Assembly (NCBI GenBank): GCA_021613375.1
Contig: CM038704.1
Span: forward strand, 4,475,905-4,539,904
DNA: 64,000 nucleotides
Reading direction: 5' to 3'
Origin: Megaleporinus macrocephalus
Taxonomy: Eukaryota > Chordata > Actinopteri > Characiformes > Anostomidae
The notes under the pieces were generated by a model. The model saw only the letters and a list, made by a program, of their open reading frames with translations. It was not told the DNA's origin and did not search any database. Made by a program: the position numbers and the translations under genes. Each line of letters begins with the position of its first letter. The stretch's first letter is position 1. Positions 22,271 to 35,755 of the stretch are shown piece by piece.

Positions 22271-22645
22271 AATAGCTGCAGAGTTGAAATTACAATTTTT
22301 AAATCACTTTTTGGTGCCATTGGGTTCTAATGCTAGCAGGCTAACCTTGTTAACCTAGCTTAAATAGCTAACGTTAACACCCACCATTAAGAGACTAACT
22401 GGCAAACTTTACCTTTGGGTTTTATAGCATGTTTCTCTTTATGATTCCACATCTTTGTGTTTTTTTCATCAGGCTTTTCGGTCAGACAAGGGCTGATGAA
22501 GATAGCTTATAGCTACCTGTCTTTGCTTTAGCTGGGCAACACAAAGTGTTCAAACCATAGACTACATCAAAGTACCAAAAAGCATTTCATTTAAAAATAT
22601 AAACACTGTCTTGTGTCTCTTCTGTTTTCATTATGTAAAACTCAG
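22271..22645. other. No gene recognised
   Basis: Unique AT-leaning sequence; nothing supportable seen. Confidence 0.4.
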
Positions 22646-22960
22646 AAGATGCATCAGAAATCTCCTACTTCTACACTACTCAGTAGGCAAGCGAGGCTAG
22701 TATGTCCGAATACTCAGTGTTCATCTATCGGTACCGGATGACCTCCTGGATCAGGAGATGTTTTTCAGCATGTGACAGCAGCACAATGTGCCATACCATG
22801 ATTCAGCTGGGGCCACGGATGAATTCACGGCAGAGGAAAAGTAATGGTGGAAAGATTCATCAGCTGTGTGTATGTAGCTACTGCTGGATACTAAACACTC
22901 TCGTACGGAAAGAGCTCAACAGCTTTACCCATCCAGCAGTGACCACTGGGCCCAGTCTAG
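22646..22960 (+). mobile_element. Unexpanded relative of the nested TIR element at 49.7-51.3 kb
   Basis: It begins 'gatgcatcagaaatctccta', like the terminal repeats of the 49738-51331 element. It holds one 'ggctagtatgtccgaatact' unit, then 'ggatgacctcctgga', 'ccatgattcagctgg' and 'gtgtgtatgtagcta', in the same order as that element after its 45-bp array. It therefore shows the single-unit, pre-expansion form. The right end was not found. Confidence 0.7.
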
Positions 22961-23044
22961 TTCCTAGAGTCCTAGAACAGAACAAAATTCAGAATTATTT
23001 GCCACTAGTGCTTACACACAGTGCATATAAACCCATCTATACAG
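22961..23044. other. Short unique spacer
   Basis: Unique bases between the TIR-element fragment and the start of the CA-rich array; nothing recognisable. Confidence 0.4.
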
Positions 23045-24182
23045 TGAAACACACACACACACACACACACACTAGTGAACATGCAAACTTGGGATCAGTG
23101 AAACACACACACTAGTGAAACACCCACATATATAAAAACTGGCGGGCAATAATACACTCACATATATACACACTAGTGAACACACACACTAGTGAACACA
23201 CACACTAGGACAGTAAAAACACCCACATATATAAACACTAGTGAACACGCACACTAGGGGGCAGTCAAACACCCACACATATACACACTAGGGGCAGTGA
23301 AATACCCACATACGTCCACACTACGGGGCAGTTAAACACCCACATATAAACACACTAGTGAACATAAACACTAGACGGCAGTGAAACACCCACATACGTA
23401 CACACTACAGGGCAGTGAAACATCCACATACATACACACACTAGAGGGCAGTGAAACATCCACATACATACACACACTAGAGGGCAGTGAAACACCCACA
23501 TATAAACACACTAGTGAACATAAACACCAAGGGCAGTGAAACACCCACATACATACACACTAGAGGGCAGTGAAACATCCACATACACACTAGAGGGCAG
23601 TGAAACACCCACATACATACACACTAGAGGGCAGTGAAACATCCACATACATACACACTAGGGGGCAGTGAAACACCCACTTACATACACACTAGAGGGC
23701 AGTGAAACACCCACATACATACACACTAGAGGGCAGTGAAACACCCACATACATACACACTACAGGGCAGTGAAACACCCACATACATACACACACTAGA
23801 GGGCAGTGAAACATCCACATACATACACACACTAGAGGGCAGTGAAACATCCACATACATACACACTAGAGGGCAGTGAAACATCCACATACATACACAC
23901 ACTAGAGGGCAGTGAAACATCCACATACATACACACACTAGAGGGCAGTGAAACATCCACATACATACACACACTAGAGGGCAGTGAAACATCCACATAC
24001 ATACACACACTAGAGGGCAGTGAAACACCCACATACATATACACTAGAGGGCAGTGAAACATCCACATACATACACACTAGAGGGCAGTGAAACACCCAC
24101 CCCCACACACACACACACTAGTGAACATACACTCTAGGGGGCAGTGAAACACCCACACACACACACTAGTGAACACACACAT
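23045..24182 (-). repeat. SINE-tail minisatellite 2
   Basis: Starts with CA microsatellite DNA, then many units of 'ctagagggcagtgaaaca' plus 'cccacatacatacacac' (about 38-50 bp), with CACTAGTG words at both margins. It joins directly at 24183 to an inverted tRNA-derived SINE head, so on the minus strand the array is the tail of that SINE. The antisense frame with repeated MYVDVSLPSS is read-through. Confidence 0.85.
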
Positions 24183-24285
24183 GGCCTCTCGATTTTAGGT
24201 GATCGAACCAGTGACCTTCTGGTCACAAGACCACATCCCTAACCTTCAGCCCACGACTGCTCCAACCTACTGACTTAGTAGGTCG
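24183..24285 (-). mobile_element. tRNA-derived SINE head (minus strand)
   Basis: On the minus strand the order is 'gcagtcgtgggctgaaggtt' (A-box-like region), 'cttgtgaccagaaggtca', then 'ctggttcgatcac', an almost perfect B box (GGTTCGATC). The spacing fits a tRNA-like pol III promoter. It is followed downstream on the same strand by the 1.1-kb tail array. Confidence 0.8.
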
Positions 24286-25404
24286 TCTTGGACGCAGCCA
24301 GTGAGTTTTAGTTTGCAGGTGGAGCCTCATGGTCACATGCTGATCAGTTAGATGTCATTGTTTTTGAAATAAGTACATCCCAAAGTCCCAAAATAATTAG
24401 TGTGAAACATTAAGAACATTTAAGTGAACATTTTAATGCCTACTTAAATGATAATGAGCTCAAATTAGAAAACAGTCACTTCTTCACTGTTTGGTCAAGC
24501 TTGCTTAGTGTTGTGATTGTTTTGGTCATGAGTTTTAATAAAATAAACATAGCCAATCAGGTATATGGTCACTTAAAGGATGTTGGTCCATAATTCCGGC
24601 TCTGATTGGAATGATCCGGCTCATGTAGGTGTTGTGTAGCCACATGAATGCTGCCTCTCCAGTAAAGCGCTGGCGATGCTACTTTATGTGAATGGAATAT
24701 GAATCAATGTGACTGCTGAATATGTGCACGCTGAATATGAATATGCACTCCACTGAGGTCGCATCATTGATCTAAATACAAACCATGAAGAGGTTTGTGA
24801 TGAGCAGGCTTTACGGCTGTAGTTGATAACAATGAATGAAATGGGCAGTTTTGATGTTGTTTATTTTAAAACAAAATCAATTGGAATCAGTCCAACATGC
24901 GAGGATGAGGAAGCATTCTGCTGTTGATGCCGTATTCTAACCCCCCGTGAATGGTGTTGAAGGTGCTGCTCCCGGTTAGATGATTTAAGAACAGGCAGCC
25001 AATGACAGAACAGTAAACACAACCATGGCTAAAGCTCTTGGCAAGAAACCACATTCAGCAGCAAAACAAAAGAAGTGATAATAGAAGAAGAACTATAGTT
25101 CCACCAACTGAGGCACACTTAGACAGTTCTAGACTGGTAAGGATTGAAGAGGGACTGTGTAGCTCCTTGTTTATTGGGATAGAGGTGGATGCCACAGATA
25201 TTTCTGGTGATACGCTGCCCCCTATTGATTGGAGTATGACTTTACAGGTTGAATCATCTTACAAGTCACACTTTAATTAATAATATAATTAATATAGTCC
25301 TAAATTGGATCACAGGACATCACACCTTTGTATTGGGGCTAGCTTGTTACCCGGCTTCTCGCTACAGCCTTAGATTTAACCGTATGTTGCACTTCCATAA
25401 TGAT
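24286..25404. other. Intergenic DNA, no gene recognised
   Basis: The 80-codon frame at 25038-25280 has no known domain; nothing else stands out. AT-rich, non-repetitive. Confidence 0.4.
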
Positions 25405-25930
25405 CAAGCTGGTGGACAGCACTGTGCAAAAGTCAGAGACCACCATTCATTTATTTACATTCCAGCTTAAACAGATGCTCAGTGCAGGGGATTCACTTAG
25501 CAGTAGGTGTTACTGATGAGATGTAAGACTTTTATAAGGAAGGAGAAAGTCTAGGTTTCCAAAACTAATTAGCTACAGAAACAATGGGGCTTCTAGCAAC
25601 CACCTGGAAAACCTGCTAGACCCACCAATGCCATCCTCCCATCAGATAAACAGTCCATTCATCCCTGAGAAAAAGAAAGGAGAACATAAAGCTGCTTTAG
25701 ATGCGAGAACATCCACAGGTGTTTCTGTCCATCCTTCCATGATCAGAAGACACCTCAACACTATGGGGGTCTGAAAGGAGGTGTAGCCGTTCAAGAAACT
25801 CCTCACTGAGAAAAGGAGAAGCTCTTTGAGAAATGGACTGACCACCCCCGTGTCCAGAACCTCAACATCACTGAACGTGTGCTTCGCTGGATGGTGAGAA
25901 GAAGAACCAACTTCAGAGACTGAACTCTCT
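25405..25930 (+). mobile_element. Tc1-like transposase relic, internally deleted
   Basis: It begins near 'cactgtgcaaaagtcagaga', a phrase typical of Tc1-family ends in fish. Pieces of transposase remain in frame fragments: TGVSVHPSMIRRHLNTMGV (25717-25773), followed by stops, then a short VQNLNITERVL-like stretch near 25855-25890 resembling the motif before the last catalytic residue. The intervening DDE domain is missing, so it is not functional. Confidence 0.7.
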
Positions 25931-26249
25931 GGTTGTGTCCCACTTTACCTGAGCTGTCCGTCAGCGCGTGACCGCAGCATCTGAATGAGGCAAAAGCGCG
26001 CGAGGTGGTGGTGTTGTCGTTTTTTTCTTTTTTTTAGGTCACTCGAGGTTCGCCGCCACTGTCCCTTCGAGCGCTGCGCGAGCGAACAGCGTGGGAGGCG
26101 CCCGCCTCGCGCCACTCGCAGGCGAGTCTGCGCGCGACGCCTCCTCCTGCTTAGCGCGGGATGCACGTTCAGCTCCTCTCGGCACTGCGCGGCGCCGTCG
26201 AGAGGCTCGCGTCTTTCCTACTCCTCGCGACCAAGAGGAGGGACGCGCG

Positions 26250-26488
26250 CGCGTGCATGTGTGTGTGCGCGTGAGGCAGCGAGCGAGCGAGTGCATGTGA
26301 GTGTAAGAGAGAGAGAGAGAGGAGAGAGAGTGCGCGAGGGAGCGAGAGAGAGAGAGAGAGAGGAAGAGAGAGAGAGGTGCGTGTGCGTGTTAGTGGTCGC
26401 TCGGATGCTCGGATCGGCTCACCGCGAGCCTCGGAGGGAGACTGCTCGCGCGCCCTGAAGAGGAGAGCGAGGCGGTCCATGGTTCACA
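26250..26488 (+). CDS. Possible first exon with three-codon coding start (speculative)
   Basis: At 26479 an ATG in good context (gtccATGg) reads ATG GTT CAC A and is followed at once by GTAAGT, a perfect donor hexamer except that the exon ends in A rather than G. That would give a mostly untranslated exon encoding only the first three residues. The left limit given is arbitrary, since no transcription start can be seen. A fully non-coding first exon, or no exon, remains possible. The 122-codon frame at 26377-26745 runs through the donor and is unlikely to be the product. Confidence 0.25.
26306..26375. repeat. (GA)n-rich tract
   Basis: Imperfect GA microsatellite, about 70 bp, inside the CpG-rich block. 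Confidence 0.9.
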
Positions 26489-26734
26489 GTAAGTGGCTCT
26501 TCACTTGCTCCGCACTTATTTGGAATTTGCGCGGTCCAGCCGAGGTCCTGCCGACGGGGAGAACAGTGCGTAGAGCGGGCGGACAGCGGGCGAAGGGCGG
26601 GCGGACAGCGGCACGGCTCGGTTTGGATTCGGTGACACGTTTTTTCGTGGAGACTGATGTTGGAGAGGGGCTCGTATCGTCTACAGGCGTGCTGCAAACA
26701 TTAGGTCAGTGTTACACCTTAGGGGATAGTCTAA

Positions 26735-26880
26735 ATTATTATTAGTAGTATTAATAATAACAATAATAGTAATAATAACAACAAGAATAAGTATTAAAAT
26801 AGCTGTTGTATAATTATAATAACAATAATAATGCTTTTATTATTATTGTAGTTATAATTATCATCATCATCTATGTTGAA
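26735..26880. repeat. AAT/ATT-rich simple repeat
   Basis: Imperfect trinucleotide runs (attatt, aataat, aacaac) on both strands. No coding content. Confidence 0.8.
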
Positions 26881-27504
26881 TAAAATTGTACATATTTTTA
26901 GTTATTTATAAAAACACACTTTGTATTTATTTGATGTTTATTTTGCATGTTATGCATTTATTTAGATTTCTTTTTGAATTTCCTCTATTGTACTCTATTG
27001 TACACACTTGCAGCCTTGCACCCTACACGGGCGCAACTTCTCTTACTTAAAAGCACTTAGATCCCCATCAACTTGCCGACCTTTCCTCGAACTATAAGCT
27101 CCAGCGGCTGTGCTCGTCTACGGGGGTGTGTTACCGAGGCTTAGCGGTCAGGGTGATGATCTGTAATGGCCAGAGTGGGACCGAGCCACATGGAGCCCAT
27201 CCACGAGATTGGCGTCGCCTTTCACAGATGATAAGTGCAGATGTTTGATAATCTGCTCTCGCTGTCCCCGGCCGCTTAATCCGTTGAGATTCGCCGAATA
27301 GAGCTGACCACTAACTCCTCTCAGAGGAGCAGGCTGGGCCTGACCATGCTCGGCAACCCCCTCGCCAGCACAGTCATCAGGTCTGCGCACGTCCAAAAGT
27401 TGGTGGACACCAGCCTTTCTTCTGGTTTGCCCACAATGTCTGGAGAGTTAACCGGTTGAGGTGTAAACAAAGTCATATTGATGTGAAACGAGACAGAACC
27501 GCTC
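26881..27504. other. Single-copy island; candidate regulatory DNA
   Basis: Non-repetitive; 27130-27350 is the most complex part ('ttcacagatgataagtgc', 'ggccgcttaatccg'). No splice structure. It is followed by the ~280-bp array. Confidence 0.4.
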
Positions 27505-30500
27505 ACAGTGAAGGTAAAAGTAACCAGACATCTGAAGAGTTTGCAGGTATTAGATGGTTATGATGGTTATGAGTACACTGCCTGTTTGCTGGGACATAGT
27601 TTTATAATAGTTTGCTGGAAGCATACTTTATCAAATATGATTTTTAATATGTTCACTGGTGGTTCTGGATGGTAAATTAATTGGCTATGTTTGGTAAATG
27701 CTTAGTTCTTGAAAAACCTGAAGTTGGGAATATTCACAGTGACAGTGATGGTAACCAGACGTCCACCTTGGGGCACTGTTGGATGCTATATTTGACCTGC
27801 AGTGTATATTTGTATATGTACATGCACAACATGATGAAACAAAATAGTCAATAATAAAATGTATTTGTTCTGGTTTTCTATTATTTTACCGTCATCAACA
27901 TTCTATATAAGTGCTCCAAGGACGTGTGTAGGTTCACTGGTGGTTCAGACAGTAAATACAACGGCTATACTTGTGATACGCTTCATTCCAGAGAAACTTG
28001 GAGTCAGTATTAATCACAGTGACAGTGATAGTAACCGGACATCCATCTCTGGACATTGTTTGGTGATAGTTTTGACCCGCAGTGTGTATTTTATGTACAT
28101 GCACAACATTATGAGGCAAAATAGTCAACAATAAAACGTTTTTGTTCAGATTTTCTATTATTTTACCATCATTAACATTCTGTATAAGCTCTTTGATGAT
28201 GTGTGTAGGTTCGCTGGTGGTTCAGACATTAAATACAGTAGCTATATTTGTGAAACGCTCCATGCTTGAAAAAGAACTTGGAGTCTGTATTATTTACATT
28301 GACAGTGATGGTAACCAGACGTCCACCTTGGGGCACTGTTGGATGCTATATTTGACCTACAGTGTATATCTGTATATGCACAGCATGATGAGGCAAAATA
28401 GTCAACAATAAAACTTATTTGTTCAGGTTTTCTATTATTTTACCGTCATCAACATTCTATATAAGCACTCCAAGGACGTGTGTAGGTTCACTGGTGGGTC
28501 AGGCAGTAAATACAACGGCTATACTTGTGATACGCTTCATTCTAGAGAAACTTAGAGTCAGTATTATTCACAGTGACAGTGATGGTAACCGGACGTCCAC
28601 CTCGGGGCATTGTTTGGTGATAGTTTTGACCTGCAGTGTATATTTGTATATGTACCTGAACAACATTATAGTAAAATAGTCAATAATAGAATGTATTTGT
28701 TCAGATTTTCTGTTATTTTACCATCATCAACGTTCTATATAAGCGCTCAATGGACGTGTGTAGGTTCGCTGGTGGTTCAGACAGTAAATACAGTGGCTAT
28801 ATTTGTGAAACGCTCCGTGCTTGAAAAAGAACTTGGAGTCGGTATTATTTACAGTGACAGTGATGGTAACCAGACGTCCACCTCAGGACACTGTTGGATG
28901 ATGGATTTGAGCAGGTTTTCACCTTCGTTATATATTTGTATACGTACCTGCACAACATAATGAGGCAAAATAGTCAATAATAAAACGTATTTGTTCAAAT
29001 TTTCTGTTATTTTAATCATCATCAACATTCTGTATAAGCGCTCAGAGGATGCGTGTAGGTTCACTGGAGGTTCTGGATGGTGAATAAAATGGCTATATTT
29101 GGGAAATGCTCCATTTTAGAGAAAGGAACGGAGAAGGGTTTATTCACAGTGACAGTGATGGTAACCAGACGTCCACCTTGGGGCACTGTTGGGTGCTATA
29201 TTTATTTTTGTACATGCACAGCATTATGAGGCAAATAATCAATAATAAAATATATTACTTTTATTTTATTTTATTATTTTTCCTTTATTTATACATTCTG
29301 TATAAGCTTTTTGTGTAGGATCACTGGTGGTTCAGACAGTAAATACAGTAGCTATATTTGTGAAACGCTCTAAAAACTTGGAGTCAGGATTATTCACAGT
29401 GTCAGTGATGGTAACCAGACGTCCACCTCAGGACACTGTTGGATGATAGATTTGAGCAGGTTTTGTATATATTTTATATTTGTAGATGTACATGCACAAC
29501 ATTATGGGGATAAATAGTCTATTATGTTTCTATCACCAACATTCCTTATAATCACTTAGAAGCTTTGTGCAGGTTCACTGGAAGTTCTGAATGGTAAATA
29601 AAATTACAGTGACAGTGATGGTAACCAGACGTCCACCTTGGGGCACTGTTGGATGCTAGATTTGTCCTGCGGTGTATATTTATTTTTGTACATGCACAGC
29701 ATTATGAGGCAAAATAGTCAATAATAAAATATATTTGTTCAGGTTTTCTATTATTTTACCTTCATCAACATTCTGTATAAGCTCTTTGAGGGTGTGTGTA
29801 GGTTCGCTGGTGGTTCAGACAGTAAATACAGTAGCTATATTTGTGAAACGCTCCGTCCTTATTCACAGTGACTGTGATGGTAACCAGACGTCCACCTCAG
29901 GACACTGTTGGATGATAGATTTGAGCAGGTTTTTACCTTTGTTATATATTTGTAGATGTACATGCACAACATTATGGAGATAAATAGTCCAAAACAAAAC
30001 ATATTTGTTCAAATTGTTTATTATGTTCCTATCAGCAACATTCCTTATAATCACGTAGCATCTGTGTGTGGGTTCACTGGATGTTCTGGATGGTAAATAA
30101 AATGGCTATATTTGTGAAACGCTCCATGCTTGAAAAAACTTGGAGTCAGGATTATTCACAGTGACAGTGATGGTAACCAGACCTCCACCTGGGGAGACTG
30201 TGGGATGAGAGATTTGAGCAGGTTTTGACCTTCAGTGTATATTTTTTATGTACATACACAATGTTATGGAGCGAAATAGTCCATAATAAAGTGTATTTGT
30301 TCAGATTCCTTATTTCACCATCATTAACGTTCTATATCATCTCTCATATCACTCTGAGTATGTGTGTAGGTTCACTGGTGGTCTAGATCGTGAATAAATT
30401 GGCTATGTTTGGGAAACGCTCTGTGCTTGAGGAACTTGAAGACAGGATTATTCACAGTGACAGTGATGGTAACCAGACGTCCACCTGGGGACACTGTTTG

Positions 30501-31735
30501 GTGATGGTTTGGCTCTGCAGTGTGTATTTGTATATGTACATGAACAACATTATGGAGCTAAATAGTCCGTAATTAAACTTATGCGCTCAAGTTTTCCACC
30601 ATTTTTCCATCGTCAGCATTCCATATAAGTGCAATCGACAGTATATGTAGGTTTACTGGATGTTCTGGATGATAAATAAAATGGCTATATCTGTGAAACG
30701 CTCCGTGCTTAAAAAAACTCGAGGTCAGGATTATTCACAGTGACAGTGATGGTAACCAGACCTCCACCTCGGGACACTGTTGGATGAGAGATTTGAGCAG
30801 GTTTTGACCTTCAGTGTATATTTTTACATGTACATACACAATGTTAGGGGGAAAATAGTCCATAATAAATGCATTCGTTCAGATTTTCTATTATTTTAAC
30901 CATCATCAACATTTCATAAAACACAGAGTACATGTTTAAAATCACTGGTGGTTTAGATTAAATTTGGAGTCAGGATTATTCACAGAGGCAGTGATGGTAA
31001 CCAGATGTCCACCTCGGGACACTGTTTGGTGATAGTTTTATCCTGCAGTGTATATTTGTATATGTACATGCACAACATTATAGCAAAATAGTCAATAATA
31101 GAATGTATTTGTTCAGATTTTCTATTATTTTACCATCATCAACGTTCTATATAAGCGCTCAGTGGACGTGTGTAGGTTCACTGGTGGTTTAGACAGTAAA
31201 TGCAGTAGCTATATTTGTGAAACGCTCCGTGCTTGAAAAAACTTGAAGTCAGGATTATTCACAGTGACAGTGATGGTAACCAGACGTCCACCTCGGGACA
31301 CTGTTGGATGATAGATTTGATATCTTTATATATGTACATGCACAGCATTATGGGGCAAAATAGTCCATAATAAATAATAATTTTACCATCATCATCATTC
31401 CATATAAGCGCTCAGAGGATGTGTGTAGGTTCACTGGTGGTTTAAATAGTTAATAAATGGCTATATTTCGGAAATGCTCTGTGATTGAATTATTCACAGT
31501 GACAGTGATGGTAACCAGACGTCCACCTTGGGACACTGTTGTATGATAGATTTGAGCAGGTTTTGACCTTCGATGTATATTTTTCTATGTACATGCACAA
31601 CATTATGGGGCTAAATAGTCAAATAAAACATATTTGTTCAGGTTTTCTATTATATTTCCATTATTGACATTTCATATAAGCACTCGGTGGACGTGTGTAA
31701 GATTACTGGTGGGTCTGATAGCAAATAAAGCGTCA
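27505..31735. repeat. ~280-bp tandem repeat array (about 15 units, 4.2 kb)
   Basis: The core 'gacagtgatggtaaccagac' recurs at 27741, 28021, 28301, 28575, 28856, 29151, 29401, 29611, 29870, 30163, 30459, 30742, 30987, 31266 and 31501; full units are 274-296 bp and shortened units 210-259 bp. Each also holds 'gtacatgcacaacattatg', 'ttctattattttaccatcat' and 'gtgtaggttcactggtggtt'. Short frames such as 28142-28411 are unit read-through. A single unexpanded relative sits at 44105-44342. Confidence 0.93.
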
Positions 31736-32622
31736 TAGACTTGTTGACCCCTGGTTCCATTCACCGCCAGTGTAAAGAAATGCCTCTGAATGATACTAAC
31801 ACCTTAAAACTTTGGAGAGTCTACTCTCCTGGGAAGGCTTTACACTAGATACTGGAACATTGCTGTGACAATTTGATTGTAGGAGCATTAGTTAGGTCTG
31901 AATGATCAGTTTTAGGTCATTCCAGCACATCCTGAAGACACTGCAGAGAATGCAGTCCCACTGCTTCACGACCCATACTGGGGGGCTGTATAGGCCTTTT
32001 CTCTGGACATGATGATCTTAGACTCATGTGGTGCTTCAGTGCTTTTCTATGGAGAGTGTACAAGCACAGCGGTGGGGGAGCCCAGCAGTGTGCTCATTAG
32101 AAGCTCTGTCTGGATACTTTTGGACACGATGCGTCTCTCATCTCATGAATTATTCAGTCGCACTCTCAGGTTCAGTGTCATGGCTCGGATGATGTCATAG
32201 GGACTCGCCAGGACTAAATAACATTGAACTCGGCTTCAGCAGAAGTGGTGTTTATGTGGTGGGGGAGACTAATCCTAGCATCTGTCGCGCAGCCTCGCAG
32301 GCGGTGGGTCTGCGCTCCGGCTCGGCTCTACTGGTGCCAAGTGGATGCGCGTCTTTGAACCCACGGCTGGCGATCCAGCTTTTCCATGGAGCGGTTTCTT
32401 TGGATGATCGGTGTCAGTGCAGAATGAGCGCGGCCTGCGTTGGTGCAGTATGACTGTCCTTTACTTGTGCGTTGAGGTTGTCAGCTTTAATCCTGCTGTT
32501 AGAAGCATCACGACTGAAAGCGGCTCTGATCCGACACCGCTGTCCCAAGTAACCTCACACAGCCATATGCAAAAGTTTGAATGCAAAGTCTAAACAGTTA
32601 AAAAGTCTTACTTCAGAGTGTG
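31736..32622. other. Unique DNA between arrays
   Basis: Begins with an inverted 'ggttccattcaccgccagtg' core (about 31752), then unique sequence. No gene recognised; the frame at 32009-32200 has no domain. Confidence 0.45.
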
Positions 32623-34427
<1,805 letters not shown>

Positions 34428-34745
34428 CCAAGTCACATTATTATGACCTACTTTGGATGGCGGCTGCACATAGGTGGCAGCGTTCTGGTCTGGGGAATGT
34501 TTTCGTCACGTTCTCTGGAGCCACTCATCCATGTGGAAGACCCTCTCAACCGAGGGTATGAATTCATCCTTGCAGATCACGTACACCATACATGCTGATT
34601 GTCTTCCCTGGGGCAGATGGGTTCTTCCAGTGAGACAATGCGAGTCTCTCCAAGTACCACCCTGGACCCCTAATTCTCCACACTTGAGCCCAACTGAGCA
34701 TCTGTGGAAGATTTACGTTGGTTTTATAGGAAGTAATTGGCAGAA
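34428..34745 (+). mobile_element. Tc1/mariner transposase relic (plus strand)
   Basis: Opens with 'agtcacattattatgaccta', shared with the ends at 21251 and 59338. It continues with decayed transposase sequence: 'cagcgttctggtctgggga' encodes a SVLVWGMF-like segment, 'ccactcatccatgtggaaga' a PLIHVED-like segment, and 'ttgagcccaactgagcatct' an LSPTEHLW-like segment at the end of the DDE domain. Frames shift between these pieces, so the gene is dead. Confidence 0.8.
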
Positions 34746-35755
34746 CTAAATGGGCAAAACAAAATGACCACCTACTAATACCATAGCAAGCACATAGCAA
34801 CACCCTAGCAACCACCTGGTATACCATAGCAACTGCTTAGCAGCATCCTAGCAACACTTTAGGAACCACATGATATACCATAGCATTCACCTGGCAATAC
34901 CCTAGCAACCACTTGGGAAATGATAGCATTTGCTTAACAGCATCCTAGCATGACTTTAGGAACCAAATGATATTCCATAGCATTCACCTAGCAACACCCT
35001 AGCAACCACATAGCAACTGCTTAGCAGCATCCTAGCAATACTTTAGCAACTACCTAGCAACATCTTAGGAACCACCAGATATACCATAGCAATGACCTAG
35101 CAACACCCTAGCAACCAACTGGGACATCATAGCAACTGCGTGGTAGCATCCTAGCAGCTACCTTAACACCTTAAGAATCACCAAATATAACATAGCATTA
35201 TTCTTGCAACACTCTAGCAACCACCTGGGATACCATAGCAACTGTTTGGCAGCATACCAGCAACTACCTTAACACCTTAAGAACCACCAAATATATTATA
35301 GCATTCACCTAGCAACACCCTAGCAACCACATTCTATACCACAGCAACAGCTTAGCAGCATCCTAGCAACACATTAGCAATTAGCAAGCAGCACTTTAGG
35401 AACCACCACATATGCCATCGCATCCACCCAGTAACACCCTAGCAACCACCTGGGATACCATAGCAACTGCTTAGCAGCATCCTAGCAACTACCTCGCAAC
35501 ATCTTAAAAACCATCAGTTATACCATAGCATTAATCTTGCAACACCCTAGCAACCACATGCTATACCATAGCAACTGCTTAGCAGCATCCTAGCAAGACA
35601 TTAGCAATTAGCAAGCAACACTTTAAGAACCACCACATATGCCATCGCATCCACCTACCAACACCCTAGCAACCACCTGGGATACCATAGCAACTGCTTA
35701 GCAGCATCCTAGCAACTAGCATTTATTTTGCAACACCCTAGCAACCACCTAACAA
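34746..35755. repeat. AGCAAC-rich tandem array (about 1 kb)
   Basis: Built from words such as 'cctagcaaccacctggga', 'taccatagcaactgctta' and 'gcagcatcctagcaac', with a larger period of about 100-120 bp (repeats of the AGCAACTGCTT phrase near 34822, 35003, 35130, 35235, 35345, 35460, 35570 and 35690). Non-coding. Confidence 0.92.

Larger units (their letters stand above)
25945..26660 (+). promoter_or_regulatory. CpG-rich block: candidate promoter and 5' UTR
   Basis: This is the most CpG-dense part of the window (many CGCG and GCGCGC words at 25.99-26.26 kb). It is followed by a GA-repeat stretch (26306-26375), which is common in vertebrate 5' UTRs, and a short GC-rich run ending in the exon-like signal at 26479. 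Everything downstream to 64 kb could be intron or intergenic DNA. The gene is not identifiable. GC-rich DNA that is not a promoter is the alternative. Confidence 0.45.

Noticed and set aside
23726..24068. Frames with repeated MYVDVSLPSS or FHCPLVC
   Set aside because: Same sequence in different frames of a SINE-tail minisatellite; also seen at 12.9-13.6 and 62.4-62.9 kb.
26479..26488. Assignment of the ATG GTT CAC start to a named gene
   Set aside because: Three residues are too few to identify a gene; some transcription factors begin MVHS, but that is not evidence.
26377..26745. 122-codon plus-strand frame in the CpG-rich block
   Set aside because: Arginine-rich chance frame in GC-rich DNA that runs across a strong GTAAGT donor; overlapping frames on both strands are equally long.
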